Shown here: one piece after another, positions 22,155-34,545 of the stretch
How the letters are laid out: every line of letters starts with the position of its first letter
How positions within the stretch are numbered: position 1 is the stretch's first letter
Translations under genes and position numbers: made by a program
Origin: Angiostrongylus vasorum
Lineage: Eukaryota; Nematoda; Chromadorea; Rhabditida; Metastrongylidae
Assembly: GCA_018806985.1 (NCBI GenBank)
Contig: JADANN010000063.1
Location: 434,001-498,000, forward strand
Direction of reading: 5' to 3'
DNA: 64,000 nucleotides
The notes under the pieces: generated by a model
Databases searched by the model: none
Seen by the model: only the letters and a program-made list of their open reading frames with translations
Told to the model about the DNA's origin: nothing

Positions 22155-25100
22155 GGACTAGTTTTGGTTTATTCCCGTGACAAGAATGCTTGTGCGATTA
22201 CAGACGACGACGAAAACAACGATGAATGTGGCGGCACACCGTCTTTGACGTGTTCCCGTTCGGAAGAGCCAAGAAAGAGCCTTTCCGCCCAATACATCGA
22301 AGAAAAGCTCAAGGTTTGTTGGGAAACGCAATATGATGATGAAGTCACTGTTCTAGAACACGTATATTATATTAGCTCGTAGGCTATTTATGAGATTAAA
22401 ATGTAATTTTTTGGTCACAACTACTTTCCTCTTTCTTTTCTGTTTCGCTCGTAAAATCCGGAGAAAACGTGATGTGGAACCTAGAGAGGATGAGTGCATA
22501 CCTTTTCGTACGCTATAGTTTAGTAATAAGTACTGAGAAACCAGAAATAGAATATTCATGCCTTGTCTATTTTACTTGTGTCAAAGAAGATCCATAGCGA
22601 ATCTTGAATTTTAACCTGGGACGTTAAATATTAACATTAAATTTAATACAGAGCTGTTTGGATAGCCACGCTTTACTAGTTCCAATATTCGTGAATTTTG
22701 AAGCAAAATTTTGAAAGGAAGGATCATCTGCTGATCACTTTCGACATGACTTTTTAACTCGGATATGTTACAGTATTTATCCACAAGTTTCTAACTTTCT
22801 TTTACATTTAATTTATATTGCTGCTATGATGATTCTAGGCGAAATCATTCAGGCGTCAACCGTGGCTTATGGAAAAGAGGAGCCGATAGTGTCAAGTACT
22901 TCTACGCTACCAAATCCTAATGTTGAACTTAGCCCTGAATCAACGAAGCCTTTCTCCCCTGAGGTAATCCCCATTTATATACTTAATTATTTTGGAACTG
23001 AGATATTTTCCCATTATCTACGTTTTCTCATACTTTCACACTTTCTTCATAAAGTTCATACTCTTTCTACATGTTCTAGAGTACAGAATTGATTTCGTCC
23101 TGTAACAAGGAACGTGAGAGTACTCACACGAATGAAGTCGATCTTTTGGATCTCGAAAAGGATATCATCACTGGTGATGGCAATCCCATTAGTCGCAGTT
23201 TGCTAAGTCTTGTCATGGAAGAGGATATACCTGATTTCATGGAAGCTGTGAATGAAAACGTATGAAAGTGTCCATACTTTGAATGAGATGGTTATGGAGT
23301 ATTCCAAAGTGCTTCGACAACAACTGATTCGTTTCGAATAGCCACTATTATACTGCGCGTTAAAGCACATACAGTATAAGCTTCTAGGCTCTCAAACGCC
23401 CGCCAATACCTCAAATCTTGATTAAGTGGTGGACTCGTTCGTGAACAAGAAATCACTAACTTGTCCAACTGAGATCTATGCTATGTGGGCCAATGCTGCC
23501 TTCATTTCCTTAGCAAGCTTTTAATACAAACGAAGCCCGTGCACACCAACAAGATTGTCCAATCTTTTTTACCGCTATGCTTTTTAAAGCTTGTAATTTT
23601 GTTCAGTTGACCTATGAATTCGAGGATTTGCACGAACAAATTCCGCCCACGTCATCAATCTTGCATTCTCCTGAAACGAGAAGAGAGCGTAGGAAGGCTA
23701 GGCAGGTGAGTTCTATAATCATATTTATGAATCCTGCAGTTAACAACAACGTCGAACAATAAAAAAACAAAGAAATAGGCAAATGTTTGAAATCTTACAT
23801 ACTAGTGATATGTGGTAGTACATAGTACCATGAATATGCGTAAAAAATATTCAGTCGTCTCTTGGAGACTTCTTGAACCCCAAACATTCTCAAACAGATG
23901 TGAGCTTGAACCGATAAGAAGGTTCGAACCTCATGGTATTCAGATAGCCTGTGTGAAACGATATCCTCTCGACCCAGTTGACATGAATGGGTATTGGTTG
24001 ATAGTGCTGCTGTCACCATTTGCAAATAATATCAAATTGTTTAGAATTGAAACTGCAACAAATATTTTTTCCAGCCACATATGTGAATTTGCCATTTATC
24101 GAAAACGAAGTGTGTTGGTATTTTTGGAAAGAAAGTACGAAATGATTGCCACTCTAAAAAAAACGGCATCTTTGGTACGTATCATTACGGGAGTCTGTGT
24201 AGCTATAAATATTTCTAGGTTACATCGATCCGTTTTGAGGAGACTGAACCGAGGGTTTACACATATTTGGATGAAATGTCGGCAAAAGTTAATAAGGAAT
24301 GGGTAGAAGGCGTTCATGTAGATTATGAGGTAAGTTTTCCTCTTCAATGCTATTTAATTAATTTCTTCTTTCTGTACCTGAAATTTTACAGACATACCAA
24401 AACATTATTGCCGCTGAGGTGGAGGAGTATAAAAAGAATATAGCCGAACTTCAAAAATGGAAGGAGAGTATTGCTGCTCAAAGTTGGTTTTCTTTCAAAA
24501 ATATTTGTTCGTTTCAGATTTTGAGGACATCTCATGGTGTTCTCAGAAGCAAAACCTACTTTGACGTCAGCAAAAGTAGTCCGAGAATGAAAACTTAGCG
24601 ATTTTGTCCATACTTGAATAAGTTTATCATAAAAAATAAATCAGAAACAAGTAGTAGTGCTCTACTTCTAAAAGTAGTAAAGCCAAATCAACTCTTTACA
24701 TGTAATTTTCGACAACTGTATTACCAAATGTGTTCAGCTAGCCTATAAATTCCTTTTTGCGAGACTCGAAAAGCAGTATACTGTAGAGTTCGTACTCCTC
24801 GCCATCTATGTATTCCTTAGATGCTCCTTACTTCTGTTTTATCGGCATCTTTCTCGTTTAGAATTTGTCGATTCCTCGTCATTGATGTTTGATTCTGACG
24901 TTTCTTTTTTCAAAGTATCAAGTGTTTATTAACATCATTGCAGTGCCTCAGGATACTTCTACTCATGAAGATAGGGAATTCAGTGTTGACGTTCCTTCTT
25001 CCTTCACGTATTTGCCAACGCACAATGAGAACAAGACTATGTGCGTTCGAATCGTAAGCTCTTTCATCAAGTATTCTTCTTCATTGCCGTGGCGCCTATG

Positions 25101-27065
25101 TTTAACAGATAGGGTCCGATATTATTTGGTTTCCACCACCAGGAACGATGATAACTGCCGCTTTCAATTTTAAACCAACATGTCGTTTCTCGAAGTGAAC
25201 TTCGTTATCTACAATAGAAAACATTAAATAAAAGATAAAGCTCTCGGTGTTGATCAATGCCTGGGCGATGCCGCATGCATTCGACTTCATTGAGCATCGT
25301 TGGAGGTGATCGAATGCATATCTGGCCTTTACAATGAGTCGCGGTGGCCTACCGATGCATCGAGCAAGTGCTGCTATCTTCCCAGACAAGACTGGTACCA
25401 ATTTCCGACCCCGGAGAGAAAGAAGGCTTGGTGAGCTACGAGCGCGAGGATCGATCTCATGTGTATGTCGCAGACCGCCTCCGGCCACTGCGCCACACGC
25501 TCCCAGTAAAAGGCATTAAGACCTAAAATTATTTGCATACGGAATAAGAGCTCCCTTGTTTTACGTTAATAAAATTTTCATTTTCTGAAACCCACTAAAT
25601 ATATTTTGTACACCTTTTTCTTTCGAGGCTCTTGTTCCAAAAATAGAAACAATTGAACAGACGATATTTCATGCTTCAGAACGAGGTGATGATGCTAAGT
25701 ACTTTGTTAATGTTTATGGTTCTCACGACTCCATTTTGAGTTTCAAAGGATTGAATTCTCTCTTCATCTCTTTTAGAATTTTTTTTCTAAAATCATTAAA
25801 AATCACAATAATTTTAATACTCTCGCGGCGAGTGACGCCTTATAGGTATTGTAGTGGTTTTGCATGAGTGGCTAATGTGACATCTACAGATTTCATTTTC
25901 TTTCCGGCTGTTTATTTTGACACATACAACTATTTCCTTGAAATTTTTCAGTTGAGAGCTTGTAGAACAACTATGTTGCGTTAGATGTTACTCTAGAAAA
26001 GCTCTGTGCTGCACTAAGAAATGTACAAAAGCCGTTTACCGAACGAGTTCACTAGCCAGAAATTTCAATGCTAATCGTCCACTATTTCAATCCTGCTTGC
26101 TACAGAGAATGGTAATTATCGTATGGAGTGTGTGGGTAGGGAAAATGATGAAATAGAAACCCATGAGTTGCAAAACACTCCCAGATGCTGGCGGAGTTTT
26201 AATATCATTCATACCCGTAGGACTATAGACCAAATTCTCTTTTACGATCAGTCATGTTGATAGCCTATGAAGTCGTCAAGTTATTAGAAAGTTATTGTTT
26301 ATTTTCACAAAACCAGAAAATCCATAAGGGCTAAATTTTAGACGTTGTTCTGTCCACAACAAATCCTAGATTCGCCATCGACTAGCGCGAGAGCGTTGAT
26401 GAAACACAGTTACATTTAAAAATATAAAGCAAAGTCCGTTCTCAAATTTGATCATCTTCCCAACACGTGATTTATCCTAGTTATCGAATAATTATCGGTG
26501 GTTTGTGAGAAATCAGCTTAAGGCACTAAGTGTTAATCCAGGCAATATCGGATGAGGATCATTGCCTCATTTGCTCCCATCACTCCATCGTTATGCAAGC
26601 ATTTCATTGAAGAGTTTGCAGCGAACAACTGGTTTGCGAATTTCAGCTACCACACTGAGAAAAAGGGACGGGTGAATCCAAGCAACAGAACAAAGTTCAA
26701 ATTTTGGATACCAGTTGAAGGTTTCTAGTTAATACTGTGAATATTCCTGTTGTTTCAGCTCTATCTAACATTGTGATCTCAAAACGCCTTCCTAATCGCA
26801 AGTGCTCGGCTTTACAAACGACCTATATATGTAAGTGGTGCGATGTGTTCTATCTATTCTGTAGTTTTATTTCGATACTAAAAAAATATGAGCCATGTCG
26901 ATTTTTAAGTGATTTTATTAAACATTGCTTTGCTTTCTAATTTCTTGAAAAATGGAGCATTTTGTTTGAAATTCTGACTGCCTACGATTTCACCCAGTAG
27001 CACAGAGAGAGAATTTCATGGAAAACCTTCTTTCAGATCGCTTTCTCCATGCGCTTGATGTGTGA
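22155..27065 (+). CDS. KNL1/Spc7-like kinetochore scaffold (candidate), 5' end not resolved
   Basis: Exons: 22155-22313, 22839-22963, 23080-23259, 23607-23705, 23855-23899, 24219-24329, 24392-24598 (stop), or with an alternative splice onward to 24944-25053, 25628-25739, 26759-26830 and 27037-27065 (stop). The last four are phase-consistent with one another. The first half is acidic and Ser/Thr-rich (for example DDDENNDE). Then come SLGDFLN and TSIRFEE, resembling the SLxDFL...IRF signature at the start of the KNL1/Spc7 C-terminal coiled coil. A helical Glu/Lys-rich stretch follows (AAEVEEYKKNIAELQKWK), which is the family order. The exons from 24944 would then form the region where the family has an RWD fold. 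KNL1 links microtubules to the centromere. Doubts: the phase between 22313 and 22839 does not fit, and I see no clear MELT repeats. The identification rests on one motif and its context. Confidence 0.4.
25229..25505 (-). mobile_element. SINE-2 copy with intact A and B boxes
   Basis: The minus strand starts with GTGTGGCGCAGTGGCCGG (A-box-like) and has GAGATCGATCC (B-box-like) downstream. It ends in the CTTTATC-type tail. It sits in the intron between exons 25053 and 25628 and is one of the least decayed copies. Confidence 0.85.
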
Positions 27066-27493
27066 AAGAAGATGGTATATGCATTGTATATTAGACGACT
27101 TTTTTTCCTTTAAACGATAAATACTAAAAAGAACAAACCTTGTTTTAGGAACATTTTTATCTGAGCAGTTATTAGAACTAATTCCATTGTTTTTTATTAA
27201 GATTTTCTGACTTTATAGAGAGCAACACCACTGGCTAATGAATAAGCGAAAAACGAAGAAAACAAACAATATAAACAACGCCTAAATAACAGTTAGGATA
27301 GAAAAAAGAAAACAAAAACTACTTAAATATACGCTTGACGTAGCGAATTGCCCATTTATGTGCCAACGCTGTAGCCAGGATTTTTCTCTACAAACTACTC
27401 ATACTGGCAAACTCTCCAAGTTTGTTTAAATTCTTCATCTTTTGAACTTCAAATTGAGTTTCTACCACTGAGTAACCCATCGATGAAAGTGCA

Positions 27494-27735
27494 AAGGATA
27501 AAGCTCTCCGCATTCATCACCTGAGGGATGTGTCATGCATTCAACTTAAACGGGCATTGTACATGTGATCAGAATGCATAGCTTGCTTAAACAATGACTT
27601 GCGATGGATTACCGATGTATCAAGCCAATGATGCTGTTCTTCCAGCCAAGTCTGTTAGCAATTTTCTGACTCCGCAGATATTGAAAAGCTACAGGCGGCT
27701 GCGAGCAGTCGAGTTGTGCATTTCTGAAGGCGACT
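27494..27735 (-). mobile_element. SINE-2 copy, degenerate
   Basis: The tail-side half (AGGATAAAGCTCTCCG, then ATTCATCACCTGAGGG) and the middle part match the family. The tRNA-like head is mostly lost where the copy meets the mariner remnant. Confidence 0.65.
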
Positions 27736-28566
27736 AAGTCGTTAAGAGCAGTTACTGCTTCAACTTACTTTCTAAAGCATATCTTGAATAGAAAGTTGTC
27801 GACATGTCTTAAGAAGTAGTAAACGGTTTGCTAGAGCTTCGGGCACTATTCATGGGCGAGACGAGTTTCGTATCCCAGGTCGTTCAACCACTGCGTCATC
27901 AATTGTCCGAAATGTGGTTTTGACCGGTGCCGAGTGAAGACATTGAAGACAGTGGTGAATCTCGTCAATTTTCTGAATTCGCCACCGTAATCGTCTTACC
28001 CCAATTTAGGAAACTGTAGTGTAACAAACCAGTGAAGGGAAATCCCTGTCCAGAATGACCTTCTTTTGACACAGTTTCGCCTTTGGAAAATGGTGTGGAT
28101 CTTCATCACGATCCATCCACAGGACCGATCGCCGTCGACTGTTATAGAAAGTCCATTTTTCGTCTCACATATCAATACGGTCAAGAGACAGATCGTTTTC
28201 GTTGTGCAGAAGAATCGCCATCGACACCTCAGAATAAATGAATTCTTTCCGATTATGGTTCAATTCGTGCGGTACTCATTTTTCCAGCTTCTTCGAATTT
28301 CCAATTATCTTCAGATGTTCCAAAACAGTTGAGATGGTTAGACCGAGTTCTTTCGCAAGCTCTGAAAAAGTTGTGCCTGCACTTTATTCCATGGGAGCCT
28401 CGAATTCATCGTCGTCAGCAGCAGAAGGACTTCCATGGTTTGCCTCATCCTCATGGTCAAATTGGCTACGACAATATTTCCCAAGCCAACTTCGCGCAAT
28501 ACGTTCGTTAACGATTTCTTGGCCTCAATGTTTGGGTCCGTTTGCGCTGCATACGTCCGAGTTTTA
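27730..28566 (-). pseudogene. Mariner transposase, decayed
   Basis: Read on the minus strand in the expected order. First an N-terminal HTH with FSELAKELGLTISTVLEHL, then VPHELN (about 28260). Next a catalytic block DEKWTFYN, where the residue before the Asp is a stop, followed by SVLWMD (about 28150). Then HFGQLMTQWLNDLGYET and YYFLRHVDNFL (about 27890-27790), matching the mariner C-terminus. Mariner transposases cut and paste DNA at TA sites using a D,D34D triad. In-frame stops and shifts make this copy dead. I could not identify terminal inverted repeats. Confidence 0.85.
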
Positions 28567-28569
28567 ATT

Positions 28570-29985
28570 TGTAAAGGTGGATTTGTTGAAACATTGGAAG
28601 AAAAAACTATTGTTAAAATATAAACGAGAAAAAATAAAAGTAAAAATACGGCAATACGTTCAAGCAAACTAATATGTAGGATATGTAGATTGTATGCATA
28701 CATGAATACATTGCTAACTGCATACAGTACACTAATGTTTTTTGAGAACAATTTTCAACACATCGCTTGCACCCTGTGGTGGACTTGGGAGCTGCTTATA
28801 GAAAAGAACTGTGTTGCACTTTGCAGTACACTGATTTACGCAATACTTTGTGAACGCCGAACCAATCTTCGACGACCCTTCAAAGATTTATCAAGATACC
28901 ACTGTGAAAGCCTTCTCTAATTTCCCCACTTCGGTGTTCAGTGGAAGCAAGATGTTTCTGTGTTACAAAGATAGAAAAAGGAAAGACCTTGCAAACTCCC
29001 TTCGAAGGCAACACTTCTTCTCCTACAAAATGCACCGGTAAAAGGTTGGAATTTGTAAATTATTAAGTGAAATATTATTAACAGGGCTTTCTTCCATCGA
29101 CGGTATCCACTATAGTACATCATCTGCGTTGGATGAGCTATCGATTGAATAAAAAATGTTGGAAAACCGTTCTGTGCGCCGAAATAAACCATCGAATACA
29201 AACTTACTCCTACAGACGTCATATCGGTGGCTGTACAGTTTAAGAAATGATTCCTATAGAAGTTACGTCGTCCCCTAAGGTTAAGGAGAGCGCAGCAATG
29301 TAAAGTAACACATTGTTAATTAGTTGTTTAAATATTTCAATAGTTTCCCTGAATGACAAATATCAAAAGATCTTACAATACAATTGAACTTAGGCTTTCC
29401 AGACGAATCAATGTTGCCAAGAATGATTTAATAGGCAAGAATGTACAAACCTATTGAACAAAAAGAACAGCAAAAGAGTGAAACCATGTCATTGGAAGTC
29501 TACTTTTTTACAAAGTGAAATGTCACTCCTTCACATGGTCCCGCAACTCTGCATCACTTCCAAGGGTTACCAGTTCTTGTCGTTTTAGCACCTGTTTCCT
29601 CTTTACCTCATTAACACTATTAAACGCATGAATAATGTCCATTGTGCTCCAAGAGTCAGACGTGGGCGACGAAGGCTGATCCAACTCCGAAATTACTCAA
29701 CCTTGAAATGACTTTGACAACGTCAAAGCGAAAATAGTTGAAATATCACTCGTAAGTAAACTATTTCAACTGTCTTTTCCAAGAATTCGACAACGCATCT
29801 CCAGTTGTTTCCTCAAGATACAATATCTCATCATCCCTTTCGGAGAAAAAGCGCTCTGTTATTCTTCGGCTCTACAGGTTTTTTTATCGTTAACCACAAT
29901 TTTGCAGGTTTTAACTGTACCTCACATTTCCCAACTTCTCAAGAGAGAGTTCATTCTTACATTGATGATTTCCAACTAGATGGTC
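28570..29985. other. Unassigned sequence, one exon-like stretch on the minus strand
   Basis: No named gene. On the minus strand 29222-29085 is open and begins MTSVGVSLYSMVYFG, with a GTAAGT-like donor inside it. It could be an exon of an unrecognised gene or chance. Nothing else is supported. Confidence 0.25.
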
Positions 29986-30124
29986 ATTCTGACTAGAAAT
30001 CTTTATGTTCATATATAGTAGCCGAACACCAAATTCAATGAAGTCATAAGAACTTTTTACGGTCATACGATATAATGGAAGGTGCTGCAAATATTTCGGC
30101 AGAACCTCACTTAATTAATAATTT

Positions 30125-30350
30125 ATAAGAACCAGCTGAGATACAAACGAAACAAAGGACCCGCATGGTGTGGTGGTGAACGCATTACTCCCAGGAAAGG
30201 ACTATAGCGCGTTCGTTCCCCACCGCAAACACCTGCGGTCCGGAGTTTTGCAAATATCTCAGCATCCTTGAAGTTATATTTCGCAATATACCCTGTCGTT
30301 AAAAAAGAGTAGGCAGTAAATAATAAGTTAAACATTCATAAGATGACGAA
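30125..30350 (+). mobile_element. SINE-1 copy
   Basis: Forward copy with the tRNA-like GCATGGTGTGGTGGTGAACG head and the AAAAAAGAGTAGGCAGTAAA tail. It is inserted in copy 1 of the triplicated locus. Confidence 0.85.
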
Positions 30351-31234
30351 AAAAACCAACCGAGCATGAACGAAGATGAACAGCTGATTGAAGAAAAGAT
30401 TTCCGAGCTGAATTAATATATGCATACACAATATTGAAAAACGAGTAACAGCATTGCAGGACTCTTCCCTCAAAGAAAACAGTCAACTATTCCTGCCAGT
30501 TAACAGCGACCTGGTAATGACAAATGAATGCTTCGGATATGGTAGCAAGATGTGTTGTGAGATGTAGAAAAAATGTAGAGAAACATAAAGATATGAAAAA
30601 AAACGCAAGGAGAGAAAAAAAAGCGGAGAGATGGGTGTGTTGACTAGACCAGAGAAAAGGATGAAAGTTAGTAAAGGAGAGGACTGATTTCAAAGAGGTT
30701 GGTAGAAAGTGGTGGTATAAATACAAAACTGCACGAAGACGCTATGGATAATACGAAAATAAAATAGGCATAGAAAAGAATGAACGCAGGAGAAGGAGAC
30801 AATAAAGCGATTGTGAAGAAATTTTCATCTCTAAAAAGTGTTGTAATATGATGAATATTTTATTCCCATTCATTACCCATAGACCGTCGAATCGACGGAA
30901 TGATTTGATCGGTCGCATAATATTTTCATCTAGAAGTAAATTCACTTTGCAGTTCGCATGGTTTTCCATAGTGGGCTGTAAAGAAGCAATGTTAAATAGT
31001 CTACAATTTTTCGAAGCTAACAATGACTCAAAGGTTAGGTGAGGAACGCATGAGATCTTCGTCACAGACGGATTTACGAAGCAGGAGGTTGCTGATCATT
31101 GTGAGCTCCATTCATTACGACGTCCTCGTTTTCAGAATGAAAATTGAGTCTTGAGTGTGTAGAAACGGAATCCGGTCCGTCCAATAAGCACTCTGGTCGA
31201 TTAAATTTCCTTCAAACTCACTTTCGAACGAATT

Positions 31235-31525
31235 CTCGGACCACTGGAGTTCTTGTTTAATTGGAGTGGATCCTTGTACCTAATGTTCTCTTGGTTCGCC
31301 CACAGCTTGCAAATCAGTTCCATCCACAGAGATTTGAGGGTGAGAAGAATCTCTCAGCTTTGCACCAAGAGGCAACAGACACGTACAAGAATCATCCACG
31401 GTAGCTTGACCACTGGTCAGATAAACATTAGTTAAGCCAGGGAAGTTGTTGTATCGTATGGTTTCTAGAGATCCCAATGTGAACTTGGGGGAATTTAAAA
31501 GATAACAAAAACATAAAAAAACCAT
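31235..31525 (-). pseudogene. Broken copy of the acidic-repeat protein gene
   Basis: The minus strand reads LRDSSHPQISVDGTDLQAV, which lines up with the SSRSQIPMNGMDSRVV tract of the intact copy at 43641-44039. The frame then meets a stop, and the downstream acidic repeats are not recognisable. The nucleotide match around the CATCCACAGAGATTTGAG segment supports common descent. Confidence 0.55.
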
Positions 31526-32278
31526 TCAGAATAAAAAAAATTTAAATTCCACAACTGTTTTGCTATGGCGCTTCGGTTGATATTTTACTTCGTTATTCTA
31601 CACAGCCTCTTCCAAAACAAAGTCATCTTTAATTTAACAGTCGCTATCCCGCTTTCCTTTCAACTTGTTTCGAACCGAAGAATTCATAGGAAATTCGCGC
31701 AACCTGATAATGGTAGAAAAGTTTCTTCCTGACCATGCTAAAAATTCAACAGGCTATTTACAAGAACGTACTGAGAAATTCCTAGTCACAAACTGAGCTC
31801 ACAAAAAATCTTGCAGTGTGGGCTGGACGGTTCCTATATTTTCCGTATTATTTCAGCCCAGGGAAGAAAAAAATATATTTTTCTACTACAAGCGTTGATG
31901 AAAGAAAATCCAATGTGGAACAAATTAAGAAGACGGAAGCAAAGGGCATGCTACTCATCAAATGTCGGGCGATGTTGGTCAAGCGCAGACTCAATTTTTA
32001 AAAAAATATTCCGAGTGCGTTTTGCACACAGTGGAAACCCTTGGAACAATTAAAACAGGTCAACACGACGAGAAGTGCGTGAAAACGACAACGGGAGTGC
32101 GAGGACGTGACAGTACAGATGTTCATTATCGAGCACTAAGCCTTGTGACAGCTTCACGAATTTTCGAGAATGGCACGTGCAGTATGTCGACCCGCTTCAA
32201 TTAGAGCGCTATCCCTTGGCCCTTTAAATATTTTTTGCTATTGTGCTCGACAGGAGTGGAACTCACTCGTAACAGCAC

Positions 32279-32314
32279 GGTTCTGAGGAAGGCGAAATAG
32301 CCGAAACGTCAGCC
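32279..32314 (+). ncRNA. Hammerhead-ribozyme-like motif
   Basis: Core CTGAGGA, helix II GGC...GCC with loop, then GAAACGTC. Helix I forms between GGTT before and AGCC after the core (four pairs, one G-U). A CAA-rich tract follows at once (32315-32375), then a block ending near GATCAGTTTATGAGATCATG. The same order occurs at 33.17 kb and, reversed, at 47.5 kb. Confidence 0.5.
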
Positions 32315-32459
32315 ATCGACCAACAACACAAACAGCAACGAAAACAACAACGACAACGACAACGAAGACCTATACCAACCTCGCATCAGCTTAAGAAGAT
32401 CAGTTTATGAGATCATGAAAGTAATTACATGCTCACAGTTTTTCCTTTTTCAGAATTTG

Positions 32460-32650
32460 ATCTTCGAAATCGTATCGAGTCAAGTCCAGTGGAGCACTTC
32501 TCGAATGAAATAACTCATTCGGTAGAGCTCTTCATCGGAAGAAGGAACAGCTGCGGACAATGGACTCGATTAAATCCGGCTCTGAAGAAGGCGGAGGCGC
32601 CGAAACGTTGACTATATAAGGCTTTATTTTTGTATTACCTTATCAATGCA
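32460..32650 (+). mobile_element. Element related to the 16.5-kb palindrome, with hammerhead-like motif
   Basis: It shares CGTATCGAGT, CCAGTGGAGCACTTC and TTATCAATG with the palindrome. Motif at 32582-32609: CTGAAGA, GGCGGAGGCGCC, GAAACGTT. Helix I pairing is poor in this copy. Confidence 0.5.
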
Positions 32651-33004
32651 AGAAAACAAAAGCTTGCGTTGGTTATTACTTCAACGTAAAGAGAATAGTC
32701 GTCCAACGATTTGCCATATAAGACTAATTGACGATTCCCACAGTAGTTCGAATCGCAAATCAGTACAAGAATCTTTTATTTAAAAAACAAAACGTCTTCC
32801 TTCGCATCGACTTTTCATGTGGGTTGGTGCAGTCGTCAACCATACGCGACTCTAATCAACGGTTCTTCCTCGGCGAAAGGCACATGAAAACGGTTGGTTT
32901 TTCGAGAATCTGCAAAACATTTGATTGTCATACAGATTTTCATCTTTCTGCATGTATTATTGAAGGGTTTGACATTGTACATTCCATACCAATATGCCAT
33001 TCCA

Positions 33005-33041
33005 GTCTCTGAAGAAGGCGATACTGACCGAGACGTTAGCT
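33005..33041 (+). ncRNA. Hammerhead-like motif, degenerate
   Basis: CTGAAGA, GGC...ACC, then GAGACGTT instead of GAAACGTC. The following sequence (TTGTGTTGCATGTGTTTTTC) is shared with the copy at 54.97 kb, so these two form a subfamily. Confidence 0.4.
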
Positions 33042-33166
33042 ACTGTTGTGTTGCATGTGTTTTTCATGCGGAAGTAAGCGTACGTTGTATAACGACCTCG
33101 CGATTGCTGAAGAAGAAGGCGACACAGGACAACTTCCCACAAAATGAGTCCATTTGTAAGAGTACT

Positions 33167-33265
33167 GCTCTGAGGAAGGCGAAATCACCGAAACATCAGC
33201 CATCGACCTACATCAACAATAACAACGACAACAACAACGGCAACAAAAACAACAACAACAACAGC
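33167..33265 (+). ncRNA. Hammerhead-like motif followed by a CAA-rich tail
   Basis: Core CTGAGGA, helix II GGCGAAATCACC (one mismatch), then GAAACATC. Helix I is GCT/AGC. A CAA/AAC-rich microsatellite fills 33205-33265 and is followed by the same CTCACATCAGCTGAACAAGA-type block as at 32.4 kb. Confidence 0.45.
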
Positions 33266-34164
33266 GGCAGCTTATAACAATCTCACATCAGCTGAACAAG
33301 ATCAGTTCACAAGAACATATAACTAAAAAAGATTTTCGCCTATAAATATTACAGCAATAACTAAATAACGAAGACTGCTGCTTTCAACCAGAACGTGGAG
33401 ATTAAAGAGTAAGATCGTTGTATCGATGTAGCGTGAAATTGATCACCTGTCATAGAAATAGGAAGAGGAAAGATGAGCTCTAGTTTCATCCGAAGAGGTA
33501 TTGCTCCAGTGGGTTTGGCCATTGTTTTAACGGTTCTGCAAGTGTTAACACATAATGAAATTATGAACACTTTCCAGTAAGGCACGTACAAAGGGTTCAC
33601 TCATTTGGCGCATTGTTCTGACAGGGTTAGAATTTTAGGGCATTCCACAGACTGGGGATAGGAATTTGTCTCTGTGTGAGCGTAACAAAAAAAAGAAAAC
33701 AAAAGACTTTAAACATTTGTCGAATCAAAACAAGAGACAAATAAAACATAGGAGATGGCAGTTGTAGATTTGCTCCAACTGTCTTCAAGTTTATTGTGTG
33801 AATGCCCGCATATCTTGCAATCAAATCGCTTCCTCGCATTTTCCATCTACGAAGATCTTCGAACTTTCGTGTGGGGGTTCATCGCCGATTAAGGATTTTC
33901 GATTTCTTTGTGAATTTCGTTGAATGCTGGTCGACTCATTTCTCCATGGAGTCCTTGCATAACAACACTACAACGTTCCCATTTGTACGGCAGAAAAAGA
34001 ACTGGTCGCAGACAAGTTTGTTACTAATTCCCCGACTCACGAATGTTGCAGCTGAACGAACAGAAAAATTCGAAAGGTTTCGTAGAAGATGGAGGTAACT
34101 TATCGAGCAGAACATAAGACAATCTGAGATCCGCGCAATACCTTTAGACAGGTTGCGTGAAATA

Positions 34165-34545
34165 TAAAAACAGCTGAGATATTTGCAAAACTTCGGACTG
34201 CAGATGTCCGCTTTTGGGGAACGCACGCGCTATTGTCCTTTCCGGGGAGTAACGCGTTCACCACCACAGCATGCGGGTCCTTCGTTTCGCCTGTCTCTCA
34301 GTTAGTTCTATCGAACTCTGCCATCGATCTGGGTTATTGCTGATGGCAGGGGATCGATAAAGCCAGCTGAAAGACAGGCGGAACAAAGGACCCGTTTGGT
34401 GTGGTGGTGAACGCGTTACTCCCCAGAAAGGTCAATAGCGCGTTCATTACGCACCGCAGACACCTGGCGTCCGGAGTTTTGCAAATATCTCAGCATTGTC
34501 GGAGTTATATTTCGCAATATACCCCTGCCATCAAAAAGAGTAGGC
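34165..34545. mobile_element. Head-to-head pair of SINE-1 copies at the edge of the array
   Basis: A reverse copy (34165-34310) faces a forward copy (about 34370-34540). The pair directly precedes the first tandem unit and could mark where the array began. Confidence 0.8.

Larger units (their letters stand above)
29990..32210 (-). repeat. Diverged copy 1 of a triplicated minus-strand locus
   Basis: Landmarks shared with the 43-44.5 kb region: TCATACGATATAATGGAAGG (30063), ACAGACGGATTTACG (31070) and GATGAAAGAAAATCCAATG (31898). Shared with the 53.1 kb region: a decayed short coding tract at 31640-31570, where KDDFVLEEAV meets a stop. The remnant of the main exon lies at 31525-31235. A SINE-1 copy is inserted at 30.1 kb. 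Confidence 0.55.

Noticed and set aside
23812..24306. 164-codon open frame on the plus strand
   Set aside because: It overlaps two exons in other frames that join in phase with their neighbours. Its own translation is low in family-like features.
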